Positions 52,201 through 60,202 of a stretch of 64,000 nt of DNA are shown here, piece by piece (the first letter of the stretch is position 1; each line of letters starts with the position of its first letter). The DNA comes from Oribacterium sp. oral taxon 078 str. F0262 (GTDB taxonomy: Bacteria; Bacillota; Clostridia; Lachnospirales; Lachnospiraceae), in assembly GCF_000160135.1 (NCBI RefSeq), contig NZ_GG729934.1, positions 4,499 to 68,498 of the forward strand, read 5' to 3'. A program made the position numbers and the translations under genes. The notes beneath the pieces were generated by a model. It worked only from the letters and a program-made list of their open reading frames with translations, was not told the DNA's origin and ran no database searches.

Positions 52201-55200
52201 ATTTCCGAGGCGAAAAATCTCACTCCCACGGAGGCTCTCTCTGCGGCGATTGCGAAGGCAGAGCAGCTTCTCTTAAAGGAGGATGCGACGAAGGAGGAGG
52301 TCCGGGCCGCGCTCTCCGCCCTGCACTTTGCATCGGGAGGTGCCGGCGGCATCTCGCAGCTTTCGGACGGCTATTATCTCCTTCCACTCCGGATCCTCTC
52401 GAACGGCGCGGTATCGGAAAAGTGGAAGGAGGTCTTTCGGAGGGCGGAGCTCTCTGTGAGCGGGGACAGCGCGGTGCTGATCCTCTGCCTTCGGAAGAAT
52501 ACGCTGCGCTCTCTGGACTTTGCCCTGTCCGGGAAGGATTTCGAGAACATGGAAATCCTGGGAAGGGACGGGGACAGCCCGGAGAGAGTGAGGATCCGTT
52601 TCCTTCGCTCGGAGGCCGAGGGGCATAAGCTTCTCCTAAGGCTTCATCAGGATCAGGGTGAGGAGAATGCGGAGCTGCAGCTCGACTACGCCTCTTCGCA
52701 GAACACTGCGGATCCCGCAGAACTCTATCAGGAGCTTCTCCGCGCGAGAGCTTATCTTTCGGACGGGGAGCGCTATACGGAGGAGACGAGGGGACGGCTT
52801 TTACAGGAGATCTCCCGGACCGAGGAGGCACTTTACGGAAGTGCTTTGAGCGAGGAGAGAATCTCCGAGCTTCTCCGGGAGCTCAGAGCCTCGGAAGCAG
52901 GGCTTAAGAAGGCCGCGGATCGGAGCGCTCTGGAGGGAAGGATCGGGGAGGCCGGCGCTCTCTCCGAGCGAAGGGAGCTCTATACGGAGGAATCCTACGC
53001 GCTCCTTGCGGAGGCACTCTCCGCAGCGCGGAGGGTCTATGCGGATCCGAACGCCTCTCAGGAGGCCCTGGACACAGAGCTTCGGGCACTGGAAGCGGCG
53101 ATCGACGGACTGGAGCTTCGCTCCCGGAGAGAGCTCCGCTCGGAGATCGAGGCGGCGGAGCGCTACCGCGAGGGGGAATACAGCGCGGAGAGCTGGAAGG
53201 CCTTTTCCGAGGTCCTCTCGAGAGCGAGAGAATGCTTTTCGGACAGGAAGCGCTCCGATGCGGACTACCGGAAGGCGCTCTCCGAGCTGAGACAGGCGGA
53301 GGAGTCCCTTCGGAAGCTTCCGGAGGAGAGTGAGGCGAGACAGGCTCTTGAGGAAGCGATCCGGCTTCTCCAAAAGGAGGCGGGGGATGGCTCCCGCTAT
53401 GAGGAGACGAGCTTCCGCTCCTTCTCCGGCTCACTTCACGCGGGACAGGATCTCCTGGATCACGCCGCGGACTACGGCGCGGGGGACGCGCAGTATGAGG
53501 CGGCGAAGCGGGCGCTCGCCGCAGAGTATGATGCCCTGCTCCTTCCCGATGGAATGGCGGCCGGAAGCTCCGGGCTCTCTGTCTTTGCTTCGGAGGGATT
53601 TTCGTACGGGATGGAAGAGGAGGATGCGGGAGAGCCTCCCTTCGGAAGGGACAGCGCGATTGCCGCGGAGATCGCGACCCCGTCCGAGCTCCCGGATTTT
53701 GGGGAGAGGGAGCTTCCGCAGTGGGCCCTCGAGGGAGCGCTCGACAGCTCCGGCAATCTTACGGACAGCTTCGGGGAGAGCTATCCCGACGGCGTCTACT
53801 CTGTGAACTGCAGTCTATGGCAGTTTTCACAGAATAAGGCGTCCATGGGAGACGGCGCCCTGGTGGATGCCTTCCCGGATCGCCCCGGGAAGCAGGCGAA
53901 GCTTCTCCTCGAGGGCGGAAGGGCCTATCTCTACGCGGGATTTCAGAGGATGGAATTCAGCGGGCTCAGCGGACATCTCCTCGACATCGTCATGCTGGAC
54001 GGGCTTAAGAAGACGAACGGCGTGATCGATGAGGGAAGCTATACCGAGGTCCCCCCGGAGATCCTGGAGGAGAGCGAGGAGACGGATCGCTTCGGACCGC
54101 CTGCGGGACGGAAGTACCCGAGTCTTGTCCGCTTCGATATCACAAAGTATATGGCGGCGAGGAATCAGTACATCCCGGTCATGGTAAATGTCCCCGTCAT
54201 GGGGGCGAGTGCGCGGCAGCCGGCCTATCTCCGCTGCTACTGGAGCAGCCTTACTTTGGTCGAGGGGAAGGAGCCGGAGAAGCCGGATGAGCCGAAGAAG
54301 CCGGAGCAGCCGGGAGCAGACTATACGGGACTTGAGACAGTGCTCAATCAGGTCAGCGCTGCGAGGGAATCGGAATATACCGAGGGGAGCTACAATGCTC
54401 TCTCCCTGAGCGTCGCGGCCGGAGAGAGGCTGAAGGCGCTGAAGGGGGCCCCGCAGAACAGCGTGGACCGGAGAATAGAGGCGCTTCGCGCGAGCTATGC
54501 CGCTCTGATTCTTAAGAAAAGGGCGGAACCGGATCGGCCGGAGAGCCCGGATCAGCCCAATCAGCCCAATCGTCCGGATCAGCCCAATCGTCCGGATCAA
54601 AAATCCGATCCGTCGGCACTTCGGAGCAGGCTGCAGCTTAAGTATATGGAAGGGATCAAGGCCCTTCAGGGGAACTACACGGAGGCCTCTCTTTCCGCGC
54701 TGGAGGAAGCGATGAAGGCCGCGGTTTCGGTCCTGAACGATAAGGAGGCGACGAAGCTTCAGCTTGAGAGAGCGGTGCAGAAGCTTGAAAACGCGCTCTC
54801 CGGGCTTGTCCTAAAGGAGGAGAAGCCGTCGGGGACGGTCAATCGGAAGGCGCTCTCCGCCCTGATCGCGATGGCCTCCGCCATGGATTCTTCCGCCTAT
54901 ACGAAGGAGAGTTGGACGAAGCTTATGGCGGCACTTGCTCTTGCAAGAAATGTATACAGCGATGAGAAGGCGACACAGGCGGAGCTCGACTCGCAGGAGG
55001 CGGCACTTCGGCTTGCGATCGAGTCCTTAAGTCCCGCGGGAAATCCCGGGGACTCCGGGGACGGCGGGGCGAAAAGGAAAAAGTCGGAGGAGAAGGAAGG
55101 CTATTACAAAGTGGGTGTCCGCCTCTGGCACGCCAGTATGAACAAGGCCTCCATGGGAGACCCGGCGGTGGGAAGCACGGCCTATGTGAAGATCGAAAAC

Positions 55201-56250
55201 GGAGATGTCACGATGCGTCTCATCACAAAGGAGATGAAGACGAGCGGCATCACCGCGCACCTCCATCACTTCTGGATCTACCAGGACAGTGAGTATAACG
55301 AGGCAGAGCTGATCTACGAAGAGAAAAACCGCTGGATCTATGAGTTCAGCCTGCCAAACGACAGCAGCAGCTACTATAAATGCGAGGTGGATCCCCAGGT
55401 GGAGGTCATGGGGACGGATCCTGTGAAGGCGCGCCTTAAGGTGAACTGGAGCGGGAAAAAGAAGATCAGCGAGAGCAAGTGGGAAGATCTCGGCGGCTAC
55501 TCCGCAGAGAGCGGGAGCAAGGAGAAAGCGAAGCTCGGCAGCACTTCCTCCGGCTCTTCTTCCTCCGAGCTTCGAAATGCAGAGACCGGGATCAGTCTCC
55601 GCGGCGCGACAGGGGGACCGGAAAATAAGCTGGAAGCGGAAAAGAAGGAGAGCGGGGAGGAGTTCGAACGCGCAAAATCCGCTCTTTCCGACAAGGCATC
55701 GCGCTTCGTCCTCTACGATATCCGCTTAAAGTCCGGGGAGAGAGAGCTGCAGCCCTCCGGGACTGTGACTCTCCGGCTGCCGGTCCCGGCGGACTATGAT
55801 CCCTCGAGGCTTGCCCTCTACCGGATCAACGATGACGGGACTGCCCTGCAGCTCCCCGGATCTGTGAGCGGCTCCTTCTACGAGGTGAGCCTCGATCACT
55901 TAAGTCTCTATGCGCTCGCGGAAAAGCTTCCGGCTCCTTCGGACTCCGCGGCCCCGGGAGAGCATGCGCTGAGCCGGACCGGAAACGGAGGGGGCAGCGG
56001 CACAGCCCAGAGGAGCGCGGCCTCCGTCCTTCGGAGCGGAGCAGCCAGGAGCGCATCCTCCGGCGGCGGAGCGGTCAACGGGAGAAGCATCCCCTATACG
56101 GGGGATCGGATGCCGCTCAGAGGGATTCTGGCGCTGGGCCTTTTCGGACTTCTTCTCTTCATCGGAGGAGCGGCGGACGAGAGGAGGCGGAGAAACAGGC
56201 GCCGTCTTTTGGGCGGCGTCTCCCCCGAGGGAGAGGGAAGGATTTCATGA
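49294..56250 (+). CDS. Giant NEAT/FIVAR surface protein with IPYTG sorting signal (Shr-like role)
   Basis: A 2318-aa cell-wall protein. After a signal peptide (1-37) come a beta-rich region (about 48-400), NEAT-like domains at about 775-890 (LSDGVYRLPFTVYENGG), 1023-1140 (LSDGYYLLPLRILSNG), 1498-1650 (YPDGVYSVNCSLWQFSQNKA) and 1937-2060 (YYKVGVRLWHASMNKASMG), and nine or so FIVAR-type three-helix modules between them (pattern YT-x2-S-x2-L then a second Ala-rich helix). A Pro-rich QPNRPD repeat lies near 1750. The C-terminus has IPYTG (2266-2270), a membrane helix and basic tail, so it is sortase-anchored. It likely captures heme at the surface, as Shr does. AAGGAC precedes the ATG. The stop overlaps the next start. 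Confidence 0.85.
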   Translation: MKKLWKRMIRKGLAGLLCLSLLLAPAAVPGSLHPLAAPEEQDLAEGESYLVPMEFYTANIDADWNHPKQRKAGLFSDTRTQIYDLAEIRRLGGKYEVSLYYHGFHVSDMVQLMDIEGARRAEKDGYAYCNEVPMGDFNKPAQYKNPGAEGLEKSVSAAGDRYHRTDAKTVLFDEERDTGKITLTLEELSGGLYFQSLYTPSSGLPVSQYISFELSKAERIVSYGAGQYTLGYDWCNYVAADDRYDFSRKYTDRSVKMYERVSKLFERAVETEADGAGRLRASFRLRDTEGIKSISLAGKKKLDFASFDKWTRKRLEQEFEGTDFTELWEKGSGKDTITLDFKDIRDGRYLQILTEEDDAYNKEEDPDAPPERSWYAYLRLTPKVKEESEEERLLSGEAELRMAKGAIPENSEFRFERVEGAVKPLYCSEYDLKGAARFSRSGSACVSYNSSLKANGEQFSLNGQVTLRLKLPEDFDLSTTTVQISKSSGEFENTYSKYIDRDSRTFVFTTSQAADLNATYSFYDYGQHLRPEELAELPAGLYRVRLTMAHAFQPHFPSMSNQSIVDNTGYLEVSEAEGKKSFRVYYALEPVYVSGLTGYMTGEFCCDGEDQSVYTPVEVHSYYTAEDGGLGFDAWAREYHFQYLKSLSFPLGKPRDDGSYLIRFTVPAMDVHPGDGTGVQVASLRISEPEKLEDGAVNPLSGHDKSVLRAVIERAERALESMDKAGETYLSLQSAVSEAKQCYAGNPSEEELLKGRDKLLQAMKDSGAGEGKRLSDGVYRLPFTVYENGGEAPSSLSGYFGRTLILTAAGSTMKLKLPLSELDGDSVTELQYDNGVMLKDAEKLKDKEGRLSAFLIDRAYTEASFEIDIKTKRKDYQQTLYLRPDFSKAEESAAPEEEIRTLKELILEIEALLEEDYTKASLRDARKAAEEAAAVYRETAPERDAVREQVESLRRAKEGLVSLKELREAISEAKNLTPTEALSAAIAKAEQLLLKEDATKEEVRAALSALHFASGGAGGISQLSDGYYLLPLRILSNGAVSEKWKEVFRRAELSVSGDSAVLILCLRKNTLRSLDFALSGKDFENMEILGRDGDSPERVRIRFLRSEAEGHKLLLRLHQDQGEENAELQLDYASSQNTADPAELYQELLRARAYLSDGERYTEETRGRLLQEISRTEEALYGSALSEERISELLRELRASEAGLKKAADRSALEGRIGEAGALSERRELYTEESYALLAEALSAARRVYADPNASQEALDTELRALEAAIDGLELRSRRELRSEIEAAERYREGEYSAESWKAFSEVLSRARECFSDRKRSDADYRKALSELRQAEESLRKLPEESEARQALEEAIRLLQKEAGDGSRYEETSFRSFSGSLHAGQDLLDHAADYGAGDAQYEAAKRALAAEYDALLLPDGMAAGSSGLSVFASEGFSYGMEEEDAGEPPFGRDSAIAAEIATPSELPDFGERELPQWALEGALDSSGNLTDSFGESYPDGVYSVNCSLWQFSQNKASMGDGALVDAFPDRPGKQAKLLLEGGRAYLYAGFQRMEFSGLSGHLLDIVMLDGLKKTNGVIDEGSYTEVPPEILEESEETDRFGPPAGRKYPSLVRFDITKYMAARNQYIPVMVNVPVMGASARQPAYLRCYWSSLTLVEGKEPEKPDEPKKPEQPGADYTGLETVLNQVSAARESEYTEGSYNALSLSVAAGERLKALKGAPQNSVDRRIEALRASYAALILKKRAEPDRPESPDQPNQPNRPDQPNRPDQKSDPSALRSRLQLKYMEGIKALQGNYTEASLSALEEAMKAAVSVLNDKEATKLQLERAVQKLENALSGLVLKEEKPSGTVNRKALSALIAMASAMDSSAYTKESWTKLMAALALARNVYSDEKATQAELDSQEAALRLAIESLSPAGNPGDSGDGGAKRKKSEEKEGYYKVGVRLWHASMNKASMGDPAVGSTAYVKIENGDVTMRLITKEMKTSGITAHLHHFWIYQDSEYNEAELIYEEKNRWIYEFSLPNDSSSYYKCEVDPQVEVMGTDPVKARLKVNWSGKKKISESKWEDLGGYSAESGSKEKAKLGSTSSGSSSSELRNAETGISLRGATGGPENKLEAEKKESGEEFERAKSALSDKASRFVLYDIRLKSGERELQPSGTVTLRLPVPADYDPSRLALYRINDDGTALQLPGSVSGSFYEVSLDHLSLYALAEKLPAPSDSAAPGEHALSRTGNGGGSGTAQRSAASVLRSGAARSASSGGGAVNGRSIPYTGDRMPLRGILALGLFGLLLFIGGAADERRRRNRRRLLGGVSPEGEGRIS

Positions 56251-56675
56251 AACAACTGTTTAACGGGGTCTGTATCGCACTTGGCTTTTTCTTTGCCGGG
56301 ATCGGATGCGTCGGAATCGCGCTTCCGATCCTGCCCACAACCCCCTTTTTACTTCTCTCGCTCTTTTTCTTTGCGAGGGGCTCGGAGCGCTTCTGCCGCT
56401 TTTTCATGGGGACCAAGCTGTATCGGAAATACCTCTTGGAGCTCAAGGAGAAAAGGCCCATGCCGCCCGGGAGAAAGCTTCGGATCCTCGCTTCGGTGAC
56501 AGGCGTCTTTGCCGTCGGATTTTTCTTTTCGCCGCCCTTTGCGCGGGGGATTCTCGCATTGGTGCTGGCTCTTCATTATATCTACTTTCTCTTTTTTGTT
56601 CGGACGAAGGGAAGGGAGAGCGGGGCGGAAGCGGAGGGGGCAGAGCCCCTCTCCGAGAGGGGAGGAGATTTATGA
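56247..56675 (+). CDS. DUF454 (YbaN family) membrane protein
   Basis: A 142-aa protein with three to four membrane helices and the family hallmark GIALPILPTTPFLLLSLFFF plus GTKLYRKYL. Function unknown in the family, although it often neighbours heme genes. It overlaps both neighbours by ATGA, so it belongs to the same operon as the NEAT protein and the ABC exporters. Confidence 0.88.
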   Translation: MKQLFNGVCIALGFFFAGIGCVGIALPILPTTPFLLLSLFFFARGSERFCRFFMGTKLYRKYLLELKEKRPMPPGRKLRILASVTGVFAVGFFFSPPFARGILALVLALHYIYFLFFVRTKGRESGAEAEGAEPLSERGGDL

Positions 56676-58438
56676 TTCGAAAGCGGCTTTTCTCCCTGAT
56701 GTCGGAGTCATCCCGGGGCGCCGTGCTTCAGAACGTGCTCTGGCAGTGGGGGGCGCTTCTGTCCTCCGTCCTGAGCATGAGCATCGTGGGGCGGCTTCTC
56801 GAGTCGCTCTATCTTGGGAGGATCCGCTCGGAGACGCTTCTCCTTTCCGCGGCTCTCCTGCTGCTCTCCCTGCTCCTTCGGCTGCTCTGCACGAGGAGGG
56901 CGGCGGAGGCCTCCGCGAGAGCGGGGAGCGAGGTGAAGCAGGCCCTTCGGGAGAAGCTTTACCGAAAGCTCACAGCTCTTGGCGCGGCCTATCACGAAAA
57001 GCTCGGGAGCGCGGAGGCGGTGCAGCTTTCCGCGGAGGGAGTGGAACAGCTCGAGGTGTACTTCAGTCAATATCTTCCGCAGCTTTTCTACAGTCTGCTC
57101 GCCCCGCTCACACTGTTTTTCTTCCTCTCGTTTTATTGCCTTAAGGCGAGCCTTGCGCTGCTCCTCTGCGTTCCTCTGATCCCGCTCACGATCCTTCTCG
57201 TACAGAAGATCGCAAAGCGCCTTTTGAAAAAATACTGGGGCTCTTATACGGAGCTCGGGGGGAGCTTTCTCGAGAATCTGCAGGGACTGATCACGCTTAA
57301 GATCTACGGCGCGGACGGGAAGAAGGCGGAGGAGATGGACCGGGAGGCAGAGCGCTTCCGGAGAATGACGATGCGGGTCCTCTCCATGCAGTTAAACTCC
57401 ATTATCGTGATGGACCTGATCGCCTATGGAGGCACGGTACTCGGGATGGGGATCTGCCTTTTGGAGTTTCAGAAGGGAGCGGTCAGTCTGAGAGGACTTC
57501 TGACTCTTCTCCTTCTCTCCGCGGATTTCTTCCTCCCGGTGCGCCTTCTCGGAAGCCTCTTCCATGTGGCGATGAACGGGATGGCGGCGTCGGACCGTCT
57601 CTTTTCGATTCTGGATCTCCCGGAGGGGAAAAGAGGGGAGAAGGAGCTTTTGGAGGGGGAGACGGAGATCCGGCTTTCGGATGTCCGCTTCTCCTATGAT
57701 GGGGATCGGAGGATATTGAAGGGGATCAGCCTTTTTCTTCCCGATCGGGGCTTAAGCGCTCTCGTTGGTCTCTCCGGCTGCGGAAAGAGCACGATAGCCG
57801 GGCTTCTCAGTGGGAGAGTGAGGGACTATGAGGGGCAGATCCTTCTAAATGGGACGGAGCTTTCGGAGCTCTCGGAGGAAAGTCTCATGAGGACCGTCAC
57901 CCTGGTGCGGCACGACAGCTATCTCTTTCGCGGGACAGTCCGGGAGAACCTCCTCATGGCTTCCCCGGGGACCTCGGAGCAGAAAATGTGGGATGCCCTG
58001 AGAGAGGTAAGGCTGGAGGGATATCTCCTCTCGCAGCAGGGACTTGACACATTTCTTTCAGAGCGAGGAGAGAATCTCTCCGGGGGGCAGCGGCAGCGCC
58101 TTGCGATCGCCCGGGCCCTTTTAAGGGATACACCGGTCTATCTCTTTGACGAGGCGGCCTCCAATATCGACTCGGAGAGCGAGGAAAAAATCATGGAGGC
58201 GATACGGCGGCTCTCCGAAAGACGCTCTGTGCTTTTGATCTCGCACCGCCTGAAAAACGCGGTGCAGGCGGACTGCATCTATCGGATGGAGGACGGGAGA
58301 ATCGCGGAGAGAGGAAGTCATGAGGAGCTTATGAGGAGAAAGGGAGGCTACGCGGCGCTCTTTTTGGCGCAGAGCGAGCTGGAGAGCTATGCCGCGGGAC
58401 TCTGTCCGCTTTCGGAAGGGAGGAAATGCTATGCCTAG
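56672..58438 (+). CDS. ABC exporter half, TM plus ATPase (CydD-like)
   Basis: A 588-aa protein with a six-helix exporter domain (about 1-315) and an ATPase domain (VGLSGCGKSTIAGLL, LSGGQRQRLAIARALL, VYLFDEAASNID). The ATG at 56672 lies in ATGA with the DUF454 gene and has GGGGAGGAG upstream; the earlier frame start is inside that gene. Together with the next gene it forms a heterodimer. In a heme locus it may export heme, thiols or protoporphyrin, in the manner of CydDC; that is inference. Confidence 0.85.
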   Translation: MIRKRLFSLMSESSRGAVLQNVLWQWGALLSSVLSMSIVGRLLESLYLGRIRSETLLLSAALLLLSLLLRLLCTRRAAEASARAGSEVKQALREKLYRKLTALGAAYHEKLGSAEAVQLSAEGVEQLEVYFSQYLPQLFYSLLAPLTLFFFLSFYCLKASLALLLCVPLIPLTILLVQKIAKRLLKKYWGSYTELGGSFLENLQGLITLKIYGADGKKAEEMDREAERFRRMTMRVLSMQLNSIIVMDLIAYGGTVLGMGICLLEFQKGAVSLRGLLTLLLLSADFFLPVRLLGSLFHVAMNGMAASDRLFSILDLPEGKRGEKELLEGETEIRLSDVRFSYDGDRRILKGISLFLPDRGLSALVGLSGCGKSTIAGLLSGRVRDYEGQILLNGTELSELSEESLMRTVTLVRHDSYLFRGTVRENLLMASPGTSEQKMWDALREVRLEGYLLSQQGLDTFLSERGENLSGGQRQRLAIARALLRDTPVYLFDEAASNIDSESEEKIMEAIRRLSERRSVLLISHRLKNAVQADCIYRMEDGRIAERGSHEELMRRKGGYAALFLAQSELESYAAGLCPLSEGRKCYA

Positions 58439-60089
58439 CAAGAGAAGATCGGGGATCCGGATCATGGGAAGGCTTTCGGTTTTGGTCCTTCCCCTCCTTC
58501 CCGTCATGCTGCTCGCCGCACTTTCCGGAGTCGCCGGGCATCTCCTTGCGGCCTTTCTCACGGTGATTGCCGCTGCGGGGGGACTTGAGATTCTCGCTCT
58601 CCCGGTCCCCTCCTTCCTTCCCTCTACCCTCTTTGGGATCGCCGTCTTACTTATGCTTTCCGCTTTGCTCCGGGCTTTCCTTCATTATGTCGAGCAGTAC
58701 TGCAACCACTATATCGCATTTCGCCTGCTCGCGCTTCTTCGGCAGAAGGTCTTTTCGGCGCTTCGGCGTCTCGCCCCGGCGAAGCTTGAGGGGAGGGAGA
58801 GGGGAGAGCTCATCTCCCTCATCACAAGCGATATCGAGCTGCTGGAGGTCTTTTACGCACATACTCTTTCGCCGATCCTCATCGCCGCTGTGAGCTCTGT
58901 CCTCATGATCCTTTTCCTCGGAAGCTTTCACCCCCTCCTCGCTCTGCTTGCTTTCTTCGCCTATCTGACGCTCGGCGTGCTCCTTCCTATGAGAAGCAGT
59001 GCCCGGGGGAGGGAGAGCGGCGTGCTCTATCAGGAGAGCTTCGGGGCGATGAACGGCTTTTTGCTGGACAGCTTCCGCGGGATGCAGGAGACGATACAGT
59101 ACGGAAGGACGGGCGAGCGGCTTTCTGAGCTTAGGGAGAGATCCGGGAGACTCGCGGAGCTTAAGCGACGTCTGAAGCTTCTCGACGGAGACGCGAATGC
59201 GGAGGCGGGGGCCTGCATCAGCTTCTTCTCCTTCGGCATGCTCTTTCTCGGCATCTGGCTCAGTCTCCGGGGCCAGCTCTCCCTTTCGGCGGTTCTACTC
59301 TCTGCGACGGCCATGATGAGCTCCTTCGGGCCGACGAGCGCGCTCCTTCGGCTCTCCGGCACGCTGAATCAGACGCTCGCCTGCGGGGAGCGGGTGCTCT
59401 CTCTTTTGGAGGAGGAGCCGGAGACAGAGGAGATCGAGGGGCAGGAGGAGACCGTGTTTTCCGGCGCGGCCTTTTGCGGGGTCAGCTTTTCCTACGGAGG
59501 AGAAGAGGTGCTGAGGGATCTCAGCCTTCGCATCCGGGAGAGGAGCATCCTCGGAATTCACGGGCCGAGCGGCTCCGGGAAGTCCACGCTGCTCCGCCTT
59601 TTGCTCCGCTTTTGGGATGCGGACAGGGGAGAGGTGCAGATCTCCGGGAAGGATATCCGAAGAATCAATACCGCGGATCTTCGCAGGATGGAGAGTCTTC
59701 TCACGCAGGAGAGCGTGCTCTTTCAGGATACGATCGCGGAAAATATCGCGCTCGGGAAAATCGGGGCAGGGAAAGAGGAGATCCGGGAGGCCGCGAGGAA
59801 GGCATCCGTCCACGACTTTATCGAAGCGCTTCCGAAGGGCTATGATACCCGGCTCAGCGAGCTCGGGGAGAATCTCTCCGGAGGAGAGCGGCAGAGAATC
59901 GGCCTTGCGAGAGCCTTTCTCCACGGGGTACCCCTACTCCTTCTGGATGAGCCGACCGCAAACCTCGATGTCCTGAATGAGGGCGCGATCCTGAAGTCTC
60001 TGAAGGAGGAGAGGGAAAACCGGACGGTCGTGCTGGTCTCGCACCGGGCCTCGACCCTCGGCATCGCGGATGAGATCCATGAGCTCTGA
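58431..60089 (+). CDS. ABC exporter half, TM plus ATPase (CydC-like)
   Basis: A 552-aa partner with the same layout (HGPSGSGKSTLLRLL, LSGGERQRIGLARAFL, LLLDEPTANLD). The ATG at 58431 has GGGAGGAAA upstream and overlaps the stop of its partner by 8 bases. The ATPase ends early after the H-loop (VLVSHRAST), leaving a short C-terminus. It closes the operon; a weak hairpin with TTTTT (about 60160-60182) follows before the convergent uvrB. Confidence 0.85.
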   Translation: MPSKRRSGIRIMGRLSVLVLPLLPVMLLAALSGVAGHLLAAFLTVIAAAGGLEILALPVPSFLPSTLFGIAVLLMLSALLRAFLHYVEQYCNHYIAFRLLALLRQKVFSALRRLAPAKLEGRERGELISLITSDIELLEVFYAHTLSPILIAAVSSVLMILFLGSFHPLLALLAFFAYLTLGVLLPMRSSARGRESGVLYQESFGAMNGFLLDSFRGMQETIQYGRTGERLSELRERSGRLAELKRRLKLLDGDANAEAGACISFFSFGMLFLGIWLSLRGQLSLSAVLLSATAMMSSFGPTSALLRLSGTLNQTLACGERVLSLLEEEPETEEIEGQEETVFSGAAFCGVSFSYGGEEVLRDLSLRIRERSILGIHGPSGSGKSTLLRLLLRFWDADRGEVQISGKDIRRINTADLRRMESLLTQESVLFQDTIAENIALGKIGAGKEEIREAARKASVHDFIEALPKGYDTRLSELGENLSGGERQRIGLARAFLHGVPLLLLDEPTANLDVLNEGAILKSLKEERENRTVVLVSHRASTLGIADEIHEL

Positions 60090-60202
60090 GAGCTCGGCGG
60101 AAGAAGCAGTCAATGAAGCTCTTCCGCGTCCCTTTCTTCCGGCCGATCGCTCTATAGCTGCCGCCCCGGAGCGCGGTTTTTCCAGGTTTCTGTCGGCTCC
60201 CC

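Noticed and set aside
54540-54600. Tandem repeat of 18 bp (CCCAATCGTCCGGATCAG)
   Set aside because: It encodes the QPNRPD Pro-rich linker of the giant surface protein, an ordinary wall-protein spacer.
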